Notes: generated by a model not told the origin, from the sequence alone. Counted from the first letter of the stretch, positions 15,040-26,289 are shown. The stretch is 64,000 nucleotides of DNA from Arthrobacter sp. MYb214 (GCF_002979865.1 NZ_PCPZ01000006.1:124001-188000); one strand, 5' to 3'. Translations and numbers: made by a program.

Positions 15040-17829
15040 GTGCCCCCCAAGGCCAAGGAAAAGACTGGTAAGAAACTCGTAATCGTGGAGTCTCCTGCCA
15101 AGGTGAAGTCGATCGCCAAATATTTGGGTGAAGGCTTTGACGTGGATGCCTCAGTGGGCCATATCCGCGACCTTCCGCAGCCCTCAGAACTGCCAACCGA
15201 GCTGAAAAAGACCTCAGTAGGCAAGTTCGCTGTCGATCTGGACAACGACTTTGAGCCTTACTACATGGTCTACCCGGACAAGAAGAAGCGCGTTTCCGAA
15301 CTGAAGGCGAAGCTCAAAGAAGCTGACGAACTTTACCTCGCAACCGATGCGGACCGCGAAGGCGAAGCCATCGCGTGGCACCTGCTGCAGGTCCTGAAGC
15401 CAAAGGTTCCGGTACGCCGCCTGGCATTTACCGAAATCACCAAGGAAGGCATCGCCCGCGCACTGGAAAACATGCGCGAGCTCGATACCGACCTCGTCGA
15501 CGCCCAGGAAACCCGCCGTGTCCTGGACCGCCTCTATGGTTACGAAATTTCACCGGTGCTCTGGCGCAAGGTGGCTCGCGGGCTGTCCGCAGGCCGCGTG
15601 CAGTCCGTGGCAACCCGTTTGGTCGTCGAGCGCGAACGCGAACGCATGGCCTTCATCCCCGCCGGATACTGGGATGTGAAGGGCAACTTCGCCACCAGTG
15701 AAGGCGAAGGCTTCGCAGCGAAGCTCTCGGCAGTGGACGGCGCCCGTGTCGCCTCCGGCCGTGACTTCGATGACCGCGGCCAGCTGAAGACCACCCGCAA
15801 TAAGCTGGCCCACCTGGATCAGGAGTCGGCCCAGTCGCTGGTGGCGAACCTGTCGGACACCGGCTTTGCGGTGACCTCCGTCGAGGACAAGCCGTACACC
15901 CGTCGTCCGGCCGCCCCTTTCACCACCTCCACGCTGCAGCAGGAAGCATCCCGCAAGCTGCGCTGGAGCTCCAAGATCACCATGCAGATCGCTCAGCGGC
16001 TGTATGAAAACGGCTACATCACCTATATGCGTACCGATTCGGTCTTCCTCTCAGGCGAGGCAGTGAATGCCGCGCGCAAGCAGGCAACCGAACTGTATGG
16101 CGCGGATTCCGTTCCAGCCAAGCCGCGCGTCTACAAGGCGAAGAACGATGCCGCGCAGGAAGCCCACGAGGCAATCCGCCCGGCCGGTGACATGTTCCGC
16201 CGCCCGAAGGACGTGCGTTCCTCGTTGTCCAAGGACGAGTACGCATTGTACGAGCTGATCTGGAAGCGCACCGTCGCCTCGCAGATGGCCGATGCCAAGG
16301 GCTTCACCGCCACCATCAAGCTGCAGGGCACCGCCAGCGATCAGCGCGTGGCCGAGTTCTCGGCCTCCGGCACCGTAATCACCTTCCGCGGTTTCCTTTC
16401 CGCCTATGAGGAGGGCAAGGACGAACAGGCCCTGGAAGCCGCGGCAGAGAATGCCGAAGCCCGCCTGCCGCAGCTGGCTGTGGGCCAGCAGCTGGCCGGC
16501 GATGAACTGACCGCTCTGGGCCACGAAACCTCCCCGCCGGCTCGTTACACCGAAGCTTCGATCGTGGCCGAGCTGGAAAAGCGCGAGATCGGCCGCCCGT
16601 CGACCTACGCGCCAACCATCTCCACGATCATGGACCGCGGCTATGTCACCAAGCGAGGCGGCGCCCTGGTGCCGAGCTGGATCGCCTTCTCGGTGATCCG
16701 CTTGCTCGAAGAGCACTTCGCGAAGTACGTGGACTACGATTTCACCGCCCGCCTGGAAGATGATCTCGATGAGATCGCCAAGGGCCATCGTGCCCGCACC
16801 GACTGGCTGAACCTGTTCTACTTCGGCAAGGGCGCGGAGACCGAATCCGAAGGCTTGAAGCATGTGGTCGATAACCTCGGCGACATCGACGCCCGTGCGA
16901 TCAACTCGATCAAGGTCACCGACGACATCACCTTGCGTGTGGGCAAGTTCGGCCCGTACCTGGAACGTGCCATCCCGGAAGGCGCCGAGGAAGGCACCGA
17001 GCCGCAGCGCGCCAACGTGCCTGAGGATCTGGCCCCGGATGAGCTGACTGCCGAAAAGGCAGAGGAGCTCTTTGCCAACTCGCAGGTCTCCGAAATGCAC
17101 TTGGGCATTGATCCGGAAACCGGTCGCCAGATCGTAGCCAAGGATGGCCGCTACGGCGCCTACGTCACCGAGATCATCCCGGAGCCAACCGAAGAGGAAT
17201 TGGCGGCCCAGCCGGTCGAGTACTACAAGAATGGCAAGCCGAAGCCGCCGAAGAAGCCAACCAAGGTCAAGCCGCGCACCGCGTCGCTGTTCAAGTCCAT
17301 GACTGTCGAATCAGTGACCTTGGAAGATGCCCTGAAGCTGATGAGCCTGCCTCGTGTACTGGGTGCTGACGCTGACGGCGAAGAGATCACCGTGCAGAAC
17401 GGCCGCTTCGGTCCGTACCTGAAGAAGGGCAGCGATTCGCGCTCGATCGAGAGCGAAGAGCAGATCTTCACGATCACCTTGGACGAAGCGCTGGCGATCT
17501 ACGCGCAGCCGAAGCAGCGTGGCCGTCGTGCCGCGGTACCGCCATTGGCCGAGTTCGGAGTGGACCCGACCAGCGAGAAGAACATCGTGGTCAAGGATGG
17601 CCGCTTCGGTCCATACATCACCGACGGCGTCACCAACATCACCGTTCCGCGCACTACCTCCCTGGAGGAACTGACACGCGAGCAGGCTATCGAGCTGCTG
17701 GCCGACAAACGTGCCCGCGGACCGGTGAAGCGCACGGCAAAGAAGGCGCCGGCCAAGAAGCCAGCAGCCAAGAAGACCCCGGCGAAGAAGGCTACGGCCA
17801 AGAAGACGACCGCGAAAAAGACTGACTAG
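15040..17829 (+). CDS. topA: DNA topoisomerase I
   Basis: A 929-residue type IA topoisomerase that relaxes negative supercoils. The Toprim domain begins KLVIVESPAKVKSIAKYLG and includes ATDADREGEAIAWHLL; the active-site tyrosine is in YITYMRTDS (about residue 330). As in other actinobacteria, the C-terminus lacks four-cysteine zinc fingers and instead has repeated topoisomerase C-terminal modules (each with NGRFGPYL or DGRFGPYI) followed by a Lys/Ala-rich tail of about 30 residues made of AKK repeats. AAAGGAG lies 4 bases before the GTG start. The next gene follows after 32 bp. Confidence 0.97.
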   Translation: MPPKAKEKTGKKLVIVESPAKVKSIAKYLGEGFDVDASVGHIRDLPQPSELPTELKKTSVGKFAVDLDNDFEPYYMVYPDKKKRVSELKAKLKEADELYLATDADREGEAIAWHLLQVLKPKVPVRRLAFTEITKEGIARALENMRELDTDLVDAQETRRVLDRLYGYEISPVLWRKVARGLSAGRVQSVATRLVVERERERMAFIPAGYWDVKGNFATSEGEGFAAKLSAVDGARVASGRDFDDRGQLKTTRNKLAHLDQESAQSLVANLSDTGFAVTSVEDKPYTRRPAAPFTTSTLQQEASRKLRWSSKITMQIAQRLYENGYITYMRTDSVFLSGEAVNAARKQATELYGADSVPAKPRVYKAKNDAAQEAHEAIRPAGDMFRRPKDVRSSLSKDEYALYELIWKRTVASQMADAKGFTATIKLQGTASDQRVAEFSASGTVITFRGFLSAYEEGKDEQALEAAAENAEARLPQLAVGQQLAGDELTALGHETSPPARYTEASIVAELEKREIGRPSTYAPTISTIMDRGYVTKRGGALVPSWIAFSVIRLLEEHFAKYVDYDFTARLEDDLDEIAKGHRARTDWLNLFYFGKGAETESEGLKHVVDNLGDIDARAINSIKVTDDITLRVGKFGPYLERAIPEGAEEGTEPQRANVPEDLAPDELTAEKAEELFANSQVSEMHLGIDPETGRQIVAKDGRYGAYVTEIIPEPTEEELAAQPVEYYKNGKPKPPKKPTKVKPRTASLFKSMTVESVTLEDALKLMSLPRVLGADADGEEITVQNGRFGPYLKKGSDSRSIESEEQIFTITLDEALAIYAQPKQRGRRAAVPPLAEFGVDPTSEKNIVVKDGRFGPYITDGVTNITVPRTTSLEELTREQAIELLADKRARGPVKRTAKKAPAKKPAAKKTPAKKATAKKTTAKKTD

Positions 17830-17861
17830 TCTTTCTTGCCAGGCCTAACGAGGAGCGCACC

Positions 17862-18881
17862 ATGAGACTCGGTGTATTGGATATCGGTTCGAATACCGTT
17901 CACCTGTTGCTCGTCGATGCATATCCGGGAGCCCGCCCGGTTCCCTATGCCTCGCACAAGCGACCCTTGTCCTTGGTGCGCTACCTCAATGAGTATGGCG
18001 CCATAACTGAAGAGGGCCAGCGCGAGCTGATCTCCTTCATCAAGGAAGCCGCCAAGTTCGCCGAAAACCACCAGGTTGAGGACTTCATGGCTTTCTGCAC
18101 TTCAGCGATTCGCGAATCCTCCAACGGTGCTGCCGTCCTGGAACGCGTCGAAGTCGAGACGGGCGTGAGCTTGATGGAACTGACCGGCGAAGAAGAAGCC
18201 GGCATGACCTTCTACTCCGTACGCCGTTGGTTTGGCTGGTCTTCGGAATCCATCCTGAACCTGGATATGGGCGGAGGCTCGCTGGAGCTGGCCTTGGGCG
18301 TTGACGAGTTCCCGCAAACAGCCTTTTCCGTGCCCCTGGGCGCCGGCCGTCTGACCCGCGAATGGCTTCCTAACGACCTGCCGTCCATTAAGGAAGTCAA
18401 GGAACTGCGTACGTACGTGCGCGACGTTCTCACGGACCCGACTACCGAGCTGCGCCAGTATGGCAAGCCCACCTTGGCCACCGCTACTTCCAAGACTTTC
18501 CGCTCGCTGGCTCGCATCACCGGAGCCGCGCCGAGCACGGAAGGCCCCTATGTTAAGCGCGTGCTCAATCGTGACGCATTGAAATTGTGGACCAACCGAT
18601 TGACCGCGATGAGCTGGGCTGAACGGGCAGAACTGCCCGGTGTCTCGGAGATTCGCGCCCCGCAACTGCTTGCCGGGGCGATTGTCGCTCACGAAGCGAT
18701 GAATGCCTTGAAACTGAAATCTGTGCGGATTTGCCCTTGGGCGATTCGTGAAGGCTTGATGCTGCGACGTTTTGATCACGTGATGTTTGACTCTGCGACA
18801 CCGCTCAGTAGTAGCGTTGGAGTTGGGGAAGTAGCTCTGGATAACGAGAAGTACAAATTTCTCGCCAAACCCAGCAGCTAA
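17862..18881 (+). CDS. ppx: Ppx/GppA family phosphatase
   Basis: A 339-residue ASKHA-fold enzyme (exopolyphosphatase or guanosine pentaphosphatase). The phosphate-1 motif is RLGVLDIGSNTVHLLLVDA at the N-terminus, the second is LNLDMGGGSLELALG (about 140). The short length (no HD domain) matches the actinobacterial Ppx1/Rv0496 type. AGGAGCGCACC precedes the ATG. It is followed after about 55 bp by a sugar-isomerase-like gene and proC, the same order as in mycobacteria. Exact substrate, polyphosphate versus pppGpp, is not decided by sequence. Confidence 0.88.
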   Translation: MRLGVLDIGSNTVHLLLVDAYPGARPVPYASHKRPLSLVRYLNEYGAITEEGQRELISFIKEAAKFAENHQVEDFMAFCTSAIRESSNGAAVLERVEVETGVSLMELTGEEEAGMTFYSVRRWFGWSSESILNLDMGGGSLELALGVDEFPQTAFSVPLGAGRLTREWLPNDLPSIKEVKELRTYVRDVLTDPTTELRQYGKPTLATATSKTFRSLARITGAAPSTEGPYVKRVLNRDALKLWTNRLTAMSWAERAELPGVSEIRAPQLLAGAIVAHEAMNALKLKSVRICPWAIREGLMLRRFDHVMFDSATPLSSSVGVGEVALDNEKYKFLAKPSS

Positions 18882-18935
18882 CCTTCTTGGCTAAGCGGTG
18901 CCCGCACAGTGGACACGGTAACAGGAGGCAAGAGC

Positions 18936-19760
18936 ATGGAAGACCAGAAGAGCACAATGAAGGTGCCAGTCACCCTCTCTAGCGCGTCAGTTTATCCGCT
19001 GACCGTCCATGACGCCTTCGCGATGGCCAAGGACGTGGGATACGACGGGCTGGAAGTGCTGATTACCGGCAACGCAGCCAGCCAATCTGCGACCGCGCTC
19101 AAAGCCTTGATGGACAAGTACCAACTGCCGATCATGGCCATCCACGCACCGACATTGCTGCTCACCCAGCAGGTGTGGGGCTCTGCTTGGGCCAAGATCG
19201 AACGTTCGGTCATCCTGGCCCAAGCGGTCGGCGCAAATGTGGTTGTCGCCCATCCGCCATTCAGGTGGCAGGGCGCCTACGCCGAAGAATTCGCCGAAGG
19301 CGTGCAGCGATTGGTTGAGACCACGGGGATGAAAATCGCCGTGGAAAACATGTACCCATGGCGTGCCCGGGGCCGTGAAGCGAAAATGTACCTTCCGCAC
19401 TGGAACCCAGTCCCGCAGCACTACCAGCATGTGACCTGGGATTTCTCCCATGCGGCGATTGCCAATATGGATTCGCGCCAAGCCGTCGAGGACCTGGGCC
19501 AGCGACTGGCGCACGTTCATCTGTGCGATGGTTTGGATAACGGCAAAGACGAGCACCTTGTGCCAGGCCTGGGCACCCAACCGGTGGCCGAAACGCTGCA
19601 ATATCTGCGTGATGCCAATTGGAGCGGAACCGTAGCGGTCGAGGTCTCCACACGCAAAGCTCGCAACACCGGGCAAAAAGAAGAATGGCTGGGAAAGACC
19701 CTAGAATTTGCCCGCCAGCACTTAACAGTCGGCAGCGACCCCAAGCCAATGACACAATAG
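18936..19760 (+). CDS. Sugar phosphate isomerase/epimerase family protein (TIM barrel)
   Basis: A 274-residue AP-endonuclease-2-type TIM barrel (xylose isomerase-like). Metal-site patterns are visible: HAPTLLL, VVAHPPFRWQG, IAVENMYPW, HVTWDFSHAAIANMD, HVHLCDGLD and TVAVEVSTRKA, consistent with the His/Glu/Asp cluster of the family. I prefer ATG 18936, which has AGGAGG 6 bases upstream, over the GTG at 18909. It ends 4 bp before proC. Orthologous by position to Rv0498; substrate unknown. Confidence 0.82.
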   Translation: MEDQKSTMKVPVTLSSASVYPLTVHDAFAMAKDVGYDGLEVLITGNAASQSATALKALMDKYQLPIMAIHAPTLLLTQQVWGSAWAKIERSVILAQAVGANVVVAHPPFRWQGAYAEEFAEGVQRLVETTGMKIAVENMYPWRARGREAKMYLPHWNPVPQHYQHVTWDFSHAAIANMDSRQAVEDLGQRLAHVHLCDGLDNGKDEHLVPGLGTQPVAETLQYLRDANWSGTVAVEVSTRKARNTGQKEEWLGKTLEFARQHLTVGSDPKPMTQ

Positions 19761-19764
19761 CCAT

Positions 19765-20607
19765 ATGAGTGAAGCAACAAAGAATCTGTCCCTGTCCTTC
19801 CTCGGCGCCGGCTCCATGAACGGCGCCATCCTGCGTGGCATTATCGCCTCGGGCCATGACCCGCAGCTCATCACCGCTACCGTGCGAAGCGATAACCGCG
19901 TAGCGGAACTGCGCGAATTGGGCATCAACGTCTTGGTCAGCGAGGAAGATCCCGAAGCCAACCGCCGGGCTGCCGCCAGCGCAGACATTATCTTCCTGGG
20001 CGTGAAGCCGGTAGGCATCACCGAACTGTGCGAGGAGATTTCCGGATCGCTGGACGCGCAGAAGGTCGTTGTTTCCGTAGCCGCCGCTATCACCCTGAGC
20101 AGCATGCAGTCTCATCTGCCAGCTGGCCAGCCGGTCATCCGTTCCATGCCGAACACCCCTTTGATGGTCGGTGCCGGCGTGGTGGGAATCAGCCCGGCGG
20201 CAAGCGTGAGCGACGAGCAGACCAAGTTGGTCACCGATCTGCTCTCCGGATCCGGCGACGTGCACGTCATCGACGAAGAGCAGCAAAATGCGCTCTCGGC
20301 AATTTCCGGGTCCGGTCCGGCCTATGCTTTCTACCTGGCTGAGGCCATGGCCAATGCCGGTGTGGCCATGGGCTTGGATGAAAAGCTTTCAATCGCGCTG
20401 GCACGTGCCACTGTGGCCGGTGCCGGCAAGATGCTCTCGAACCCTGACGCGGATCCCGCGACCCTGCGCAAGGCGGTAACCAGCCCGAAGGGCACCACCG
20501 AGCAGGCTATCGCCACCTTCGATGAGCAGGGAATTCCAAAGATTATTGCTGCGGGCACGCAAGCGGCAGCCGCCCGTGCAGCGCAGCTGAGTGAAGAGCT
20601 CGGCTAG
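19765..20607 (+). CDS. proC: Pyrroline-5-carboxylate reductase
   Basis: A 280-residue NAD(P)H-dependent reductase catalysing the last step of proline synthesis. LSFLGAGSMNGAILRGI is the dinucleotide-binding loop; VIRSMPNTPLMVGAGV and the C-terminal signature ISGSGPAYAFYLAEAMANAG with TSPKGTTEQAI are family hallmarks. Complete and of normal length. Last gene of a rightward run from topA, closed by a very strong terminator. Confidence 0.96.
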   Translation: MSEATKNLSLSFLGAGSMNGAILRGIIASGHDPQLITATVRSDNRVAELRELGINVLVSEEDPEANRRAAASADIIFLGVKPVGITELCEEISGSLDAQKVVVSVAAAITLSSMQSHLPAGQPVIRSMPNTPLMVGAGVVGISPAASVSDEQTKLVTDLLSGSGDVHVIDEEQQNALSAISGSGPAYAFYLAEAMANAGVAMGLDEKLSIALARATVAGAGKMLSNPDADPATLRKAVTSPKGTTEQAIATFDEQGIPKIIAAGTQAAAARAAQLSEELG

Positions 20608-20619
20608 GAACGAGCATTC

Positions 20620-20667
20620 AATACGGCGGTGGCCGGCAACCGATTGGTTGCCGGCCACCGCCGTATT
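20620..20667. terminator. Bidirectional terminator between proC and trkA
   Basis: A perfect 21-bp inverted repeat (20620-20640 with 20647-20667) with a 6-nt loop, between the ends of two convergent genes. The stem is flanked by A and T bases on each side, so it can act on both strands. Confidence 0.88.
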
Positions 20668-20682
20668 CACGATCCTCGTGCC

Positions 20683-21354
20683 CTACGGGCGTGCTGCGAA
20701 ACGCTCGAGCAGGTCCACGTGCCCCGAGACGATCAGGACATCTCGGCGAGTCACCATGGTATCCGGCATGGCGTAGGTGAAATCCTCGCCCGGGGACTTC
20801 ACACCAACGATCGTCACCCCGTACTTGGAGCGGACTTGGGACTGGGCCAAGGTGAAGCCCTGGGTCTCCTTCGGAGGGTACATCTTCACGATGGCGAAGC
20901 CGTCATCGAATTCGATGAAGTCGAGCATGCGGCCACCGACCAGGTGCGCGGCACGCACACCGGCATCGGCTTCCGGGTAGATGACGTGGTTGGCACCAAT
21001 GCGGGTAAGAATCTTGCCATGGGAGGGCGTAATGGCCTTGACCCACAGATGCTCAATGCCCAGATCCACCAGGTTCACGGTGATCAGCACGGATGATTCG
21101 ATGGAGGTACCCACGCCCACGACGGCAGAGGAGAATTCCTGGGCGCCGAGCTGGCGCAGGGCGTCAATATTGGTCGCGTCGGCCGCGACCACGTGGGTCA
21201 AGGTGCTGGCCCACTGCTGAACGAGCTCCGGGCTGCGCTCAATGGCCAGCACTTCGCGCCCCTGCTTGACCAGCGTTTCAGCGACAGATGCACCGAAGCG
21301 GCCCAGGCCGATAACCAGCACCGGGGCATTGTGGTCTATGTTCTTGTCAGCCAA
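20683..21354 (-). CDS. trkA: TrkA/KtrA-type potassium uptake regulatory protein
   Basis: A 223-residue cytoplasmic RCK protein. The N-terminal Rossmann fold has VLVIGLGRFGASVAETLVKQ and AIERSPELVQQW for NAD(H)/ATP binding (RCK_N); the C-terminal ~80 residues form an RCK_C domain (LAQSQVRSKYGVTIVGVKSP). Such a ring gates the membrane subunit encoded upstream on the same strand. Starts and ends overlap by 8 bases with trkH. One RCK unit only, so it is the Ktr rather than the E. coli TrkA architecture. Confidence 0.92.
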   Translation of the reverse strand: MADKNIDHNAPVLVIGLGRFGASVAETLVKQGREVLAIERSPELVQQWASTLTHVVAADATNIDALRQLGAQEFSSAVVGVGTSIESSVLITVNLVDLGIEHLWVKAITPSHGKILTRIGANHVIYPEADAGVRAAHLVGGRMLDFIEFDDGFAIVKMYPPKETQGFTLAQSQVRSKYGVTIVGVKSPGEDFTYAMPDTMVTRRDVLIVSGHVDLLERFAARP

Positions 21355-22780
21355 TGAGCGGCCTTTCTTCTGGGAGTCTGAACAGCGTATTGCGGTGGCG
21401 CATGGTCAACGCGCTGGCGAGCGTAATACTGCCGATGCGTCCGGCAAACATCAACGCGCTGAGCACATACTTGCCGGCCGGAGGCACTTCTTGCGAAACC
21501 CCGCTACTCAGGCCCACGGTAGCAAAGGCCGAGATCGACTCGAACAGGGCTCGCGAGAAGCCCACCGATTCGTCGATGGTCACGAGTGCGCCGGTAGCGA
21601 CCATCACCAGCGAAGCACCCATGGCGACCACGGAGATGGCCACGCGCATGGTGCCTTGCGGAATCTGCCGGCCAAAGGCCTTCGCGTCAGTATCGCCACG
21701 GACCTCGGCCAAGATCGCCAAGAACATCACGGCAATGGTGGTGACCTTGATGCCGCCAGCAGTAGAAGCTGAACCGCCACCGGCGAACATCAATGCGTCG
21801 GTCAACAAGATGGTCACCTGGTGGATGTCGTTCTGATCCACCAGGTTGAAGCCGCCAGAACGGGTCATGGTGGAGGCGAAGAAGCCATGAATGAGCTTGT
21901 CGCTGATGGATAAGCCACCGATGGTCTTGGGATTGGCCCATTCGAAAATCAGCCACAGGAAGGATCCGGCAAAGAGCAGGATGGTGGTGGTGAGCATGGT
22001 CAGCTTGGTGTGCAGGTTCCACTTCTTCATATTGAACTTGTGCGCCAGCAGCACCATGATCACCGGGAAACCCAAGGAACCGGTGAACACGCCGGCCATC
22101 AATGGGCCCAGGATCCACAGGTCGGTTTCGTAGGGAACCAATCCGTCGGAGTGCGGGGTGAAGCCTGCATTGTTGAAAGCCGAGACGGCATAGAAGATTC
22201 CATGCCAGATGGCGGACAGGACGCTTTCACCCAGAATGTAGAAGCGCGGGATCAGAAAGAGCGCGATGACCGCCTGCAGGCTGATCGCTGTGAGGATCAC
22301 GATGCGCAGCAATGAGCTTACTTCACCCAGCGCTGAGGCTCCAGAACTGTTCATCGAATTCTGCGCCATCAGCTTGGCTCGCACGCCCAGCTTGCGGGAT
22401 ACCGCCAGGGACATGATGGAGGCCAGGGTCAAAATGCCCAGGCCGCCCATGAACGTTGCGACCAGCATGATCAGCTGACCGGCGAATGACCAGTGCACAG
22501 CGGTGGAGACGGTCGTTAGGCCAGTAACGCAAACTGCCGACACAGCGGTGAATAATGCGTCATGCAGCGCGGTGGCTTCCCCTGTGGCCGAGGAAAACGG
22601 CGCCGCGAGCAGGGAGGTGAACAACGTGATAGCCAGCAAGAAGGCGCCAAGAGTCAAGCGCGCGGGGGAGCGCACGGTGAAGTCCGCAACTGCGATGCGA
22701 ACGGTCAGCCATTTCTTGCGTCGCTGTTCGCGCATTTCAGCTGCCCGGGCGCTGGGGCCCGATGCACTGGCTGTGCTCAT
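21347..22780 (-). CDS. trkH: TrkH/KtrB-type potassium transporter membrane subunit
   Basis: A 477-residue membrane protein of the SKT superfamily with about eight to ten transmembrane segments in pore-loop repeats. Selectivity-type glycines appear in AVSAVCVTGLTTVST, YAVSAFNNAGFTPHSDG, STMTRSGGFNLVDQ and AFATVGLSSGVS. It pairs with the downstream RCK protein to form a Ktr-like K+ channel. It begins with a basic cytoplasmic segment (EMREQRRKKWLTVRIAVAD). The 172 bp upstream are shared with divergent acuC; I found no convincing c-di-AMP riboswitch there. Confidence 0.92.
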   Translation of the reverse strand: MSTASASGPSARAAEMREQRRKKWLTVRIAVADFTVRSPARLTLGAFLLAITLFTSLLAAPFSSATGEATALHDALFTAVSAVCVTGLTTVSTAVHWSFAGQLIMLVATFMGGLGILTLASIMSLAVSRKLGVRAKLMAQNSMNSSGASALGEVSSLLRIVILTAISLQAVIALFLIPRFYILGESVLSAIWHGIFYAVSAFNNAGFTPHSDGLVPYETDLWILGPLMAGVFTGSLGFPVIMVLLAHKFNMKKWNLHTKLTMLTTTILLFAGSFLWLIFEWANPKTIGGLSISDKLIHGFFASTMTRSGGFNLVDQNDIHQVTILLTDALMFAGGGSASTAGGIKVTTIAVMFLAILAEVRGDTDAKAFGRQIPQGTMRVAISVVAMGASLVMVATGALVTIDESVGFSRALFESISAFATVGLSSGVSQEVPPAGKYVLSALMFAGRIGSITLASALTMRHRNTLFRLPEERPLIG

Positions 22781-22952
22781 TTATTACTCGCCGTTTCCTG
22801 GGGAACAGTTCTTTGCCATGAGGATTTGAAGTCCTTCTAGTAATTTACGCGTTTCCACCGCTAAACGCTTGTGTTGCCCGGCTAAAGACCCGACAAGCCG
22901 CGCAAACTGCCATGAATTCATGAGTTGGGTCACTATCGGGTAGCCTGAAATC

Positions 22953-24155
22953 GTGTTAGATCCGCAGCATGCCCCACGGCCCACCATGGTGATGTGGGAT
23001 GAAGAGTATCTGAAGTACAAATTCAGCGACTGGCATCCCATGCACCCTTCACGGCTAGAACTGACCTATCGACTCAGCGATGAGCTGGATATCTTCGATG
23101 CGCCGAACGTCACGATACAGGCTCCGGATATTGCCGACGATGCGGTCATCGGCTCCGTCCATGACCAGAGCTATATCGATCAGGTGCGGCGGGTGAGCCA
23201 GGATCCAACACTCGTTGCCGAAGAATTCGGCTTGGGCACCGAAGACGACCCGGTATTCGCCGGGATGCATGAAGCCGCCGGGCGCATTGTTGGCGGTTCG
23301 GTAGCAGCGGCCCAAGCCATCATGGACCAAGAGGTGGTCCGTGCGGTGAACTTCGCCGGCGGCATGCACCACGCCGCGAAAAGCAAGGCCAGCGGTTTCT
23401 GCATCTACAATGACGCTGCTGCCGCGATCCATCGCATGCTGGAACAGGGTGCCCAACGCGTGGTCTACATCGATGTGGACGCGCATCACGGGGATGGCAC
23501 CGAGTCGATCTTCTGGGATGACGAACGCGTGCTGACCATTTCCATCCATGAATCCGGGCTGTCACTGTTCCCCGGTACGGGATTCGCCAATGAAATTGGC
23601 GGCAAGAACGCCGAAGGCAGCGCAGTAAATGTTGCTCTGCCGGCAATGACCGGGGACTCCGGGTGGATGCGTGCCTTCCATGCGATCGTTCCGCAGCTGG
23701 TACGCGCCTTCAAGCCCGAAATCATCGTCTCCCAGCACGGTTGCGATGCGCACCGTGATGATGACATGACCAACTTGAAGCTGTCTGTTGATGCGCAACG
23801 CCAGGCGGCCCTGGACATATCCCAGTTGGCAGATGAGCTGTGCGAAGGCCGGTGGCTGGCTACCGGAGGCGGGGGATACAACGTCACCGCCGTCGTGCCG
23901 CGTACCTGGACCCATCTGACGGCGATTGTTGCCGGCAAGCCGGTGCCGTTGCGTACCTATGTTCCCGAGACCTTCCGCCGCTACGTTCTGGAAAGGTACG
24001 GCCGTGCCATGCCTTACCTCATGGGCGATGACGCCCAGCTGTGGTGGCGCAATTGGGAAGTCGGCTATGATCCGGCCGATCCGGTAGACCGAACCATCAT
24101 TGCTACACGCAAGGAGATATTCCCGCTTTTCGGGCTCGATCCATGGTTCGACTAG
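22953..24155 (+). CDS. acuC: Acetoin utilization protein AcuC (class I deacetylase fold)
   Basis: A 400-residue zinc-dependent deacetylase of the arginase/histone deacetylase superfamily. Key motifs are AGGMHHAAKSKASGFCIYND (His-His dyad), YIDVDAHHGDGTE (zinc-binding Asp and His), VSQHGCDAHRDD and ATGGGGYN. AcuC proteins in B. subtilis deacetylate and reactivate acetyl-CoA synthetase; the same role here is inference. The start is GTG at 22953. A gene for an acetate transporter and a RamA-like regulator lie 22 kb away. Confidence 0.92.
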   Translation: MLDPQHAPRPTMVMWDEEYLKYKFSDWHPMHPSRLELTYRLSDELDIFDAPNVTIQAPDIADDAVIGSVHDQSYIDQVRRVSQDPTLVAEEFGLGTEDDPVFAGMHEAAGRIVGGSVAAAQAIMDQEVVRAVNFAGGMHHAAKSKASGFCIYNDAAAAIHRMLEQGAQRVVYIDVDAHHGDGTESIFWDDERVLTISIHESGLSLFPGTGFANEIGGKNAEGSAVNVALPAMTGDSGWMRAFHAIVPQLVRAFKPEIIVSQHGCDAHRDDDMTNLKLSVDAQRQAALDISQLADELCEGRWLATGGGGYNVTAVVPRTWTHLTAIVAGKPVPLRTYVPETFRRYVLERYGRAMPYLMGDDAQLWWRNWEVGYDPADPVDRTIIATRKEIFPLFGLDPWFD

Positions 24156-24250
24156 CCTCGCATGGCTGCGGCCAACGGAGACAGAGGCGAGACCTCACAG
24201 CATTTTAGGCATGGAAATCGATTGCCAACCGTTCATATGCCGTTAGGGTT

Positions 24251-24694
24251 ATGTGTGTGGCAATTGATGAAGTGTTTTCGGCGTTGGCTGAACCAACCCG
24301 ACGAAAGATAATAGAAGCGCTCAAGAACGAGCCGAAAGCAGTGGGCACTCTGGTCACTGAACTGGAGATCTCGCAGCCGACTGTTTCCAAGCACTTGAAG
24401 GTGCTGCGCGAAGCTGAACTCGTGAGCATGGCCGCTGCCGGGCAGCGGCGCATCTACAGCATTGATACCTCAGCGCTGGAAGATCTCGTGCGCTGGTGCG
24501 CCGATTTGGTACCTGCCCAACCGGAGGGCCAGGAGCTGGCAACCACGCAGGCCGAAGCCGAGGGGCAGCTGGCAGCGGTATCGAATCCAACGGCTCAGCA
24601 GATCGGGCGGCGCGTTGGCCAAGGCCTGGAACAAGTTACTGGACGTGCGCAAGAGTTTTTCGAGAAACTTCCGCGGTTCGGGCGTCGGCGCTAG
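24251..24694 (+). CDS. ArsR family transcriptional regulator
   Basis: A 147-residue winged-helix repressor: FSALAEPTRRKIIEALK, then TELEISQPTVSKHLKVLREA (recognition helix) and a wing AAGQRRIYSIDTSAL. No metal-binding cysteine pair is present in the recognition helix, so a metal-independent branch is likely. The C-terminal ~50 residues (VGQGLEQVTGRAQEFFEKL) form an amphipathic tail. Monocistronic, 95 bp after acuC and about 190 bp before gdhA; either neighbour could be its target, with no direct evidence. Confidence 0.85.
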   Translation: MCVAIDEVFSALAEPTRRKIIEALKNEPKAVGTLVTELEISQPTVSKHLKVLREAELVSMAAAGQRRIYSIDTSALEDLVRWCADLVPAQPEGQELATTQAEAEGQLAAVSNPTAQQIGRRVGQGLEQVTGRAQEFFEKLPRFGRRR

Positions 24695-24776
24695 CTCTTG
24701 TCCAGTCTTCGGCGCTGCAACCGTGCAATATGGTCAATCTTTTAAGTTACGCGCGCAATCCTGTTTTATAACATGA

Positions 24777-26228
<1,452 letters not shown>

Positions 26229-26243
26229 TAATCTGCAGCGCTG

Positions 26244-26289
26244 CAATCCGCGTGAATTCATTGGGGACCCGGTGAAATCACGCGGATTG
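26244..26289 (+). terminator. Terminator after gdhA
   Basis: Arms CAATCCGCGTGA (26244-26255) and TCACGCGGATTG (26278-26289) are perfect over 12 bp around a 22-nt loop, 16 bp after the gdhA stop, followed by TCTCGTTC. Large loop and weak U-tract, but position fits. Confidence 0.65.

Noticed and set aside
17701-17829. Repeat tract at the end of topA
   Set aside because: It is the ordinary Lys/Ala-rich AKK tail typical of actinobacterial topoisomerase I.
19261-20286. Long minus-strand open frame across the isomerase and proC genes
   Set aside because: It is antisense to two well-supported genes, has no family motif and arises from GC-rich third positions.
22781-22952. Possible c-di-AMP (ydaO-type) riboswitch before trkH
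   Set aside because: Actinobacterial potassium genes often have one, so I read the minus-strand leader for it. I found short hairpins but not the conserved core segments, and the 172 bp must also hold the divergent acuC promoter.
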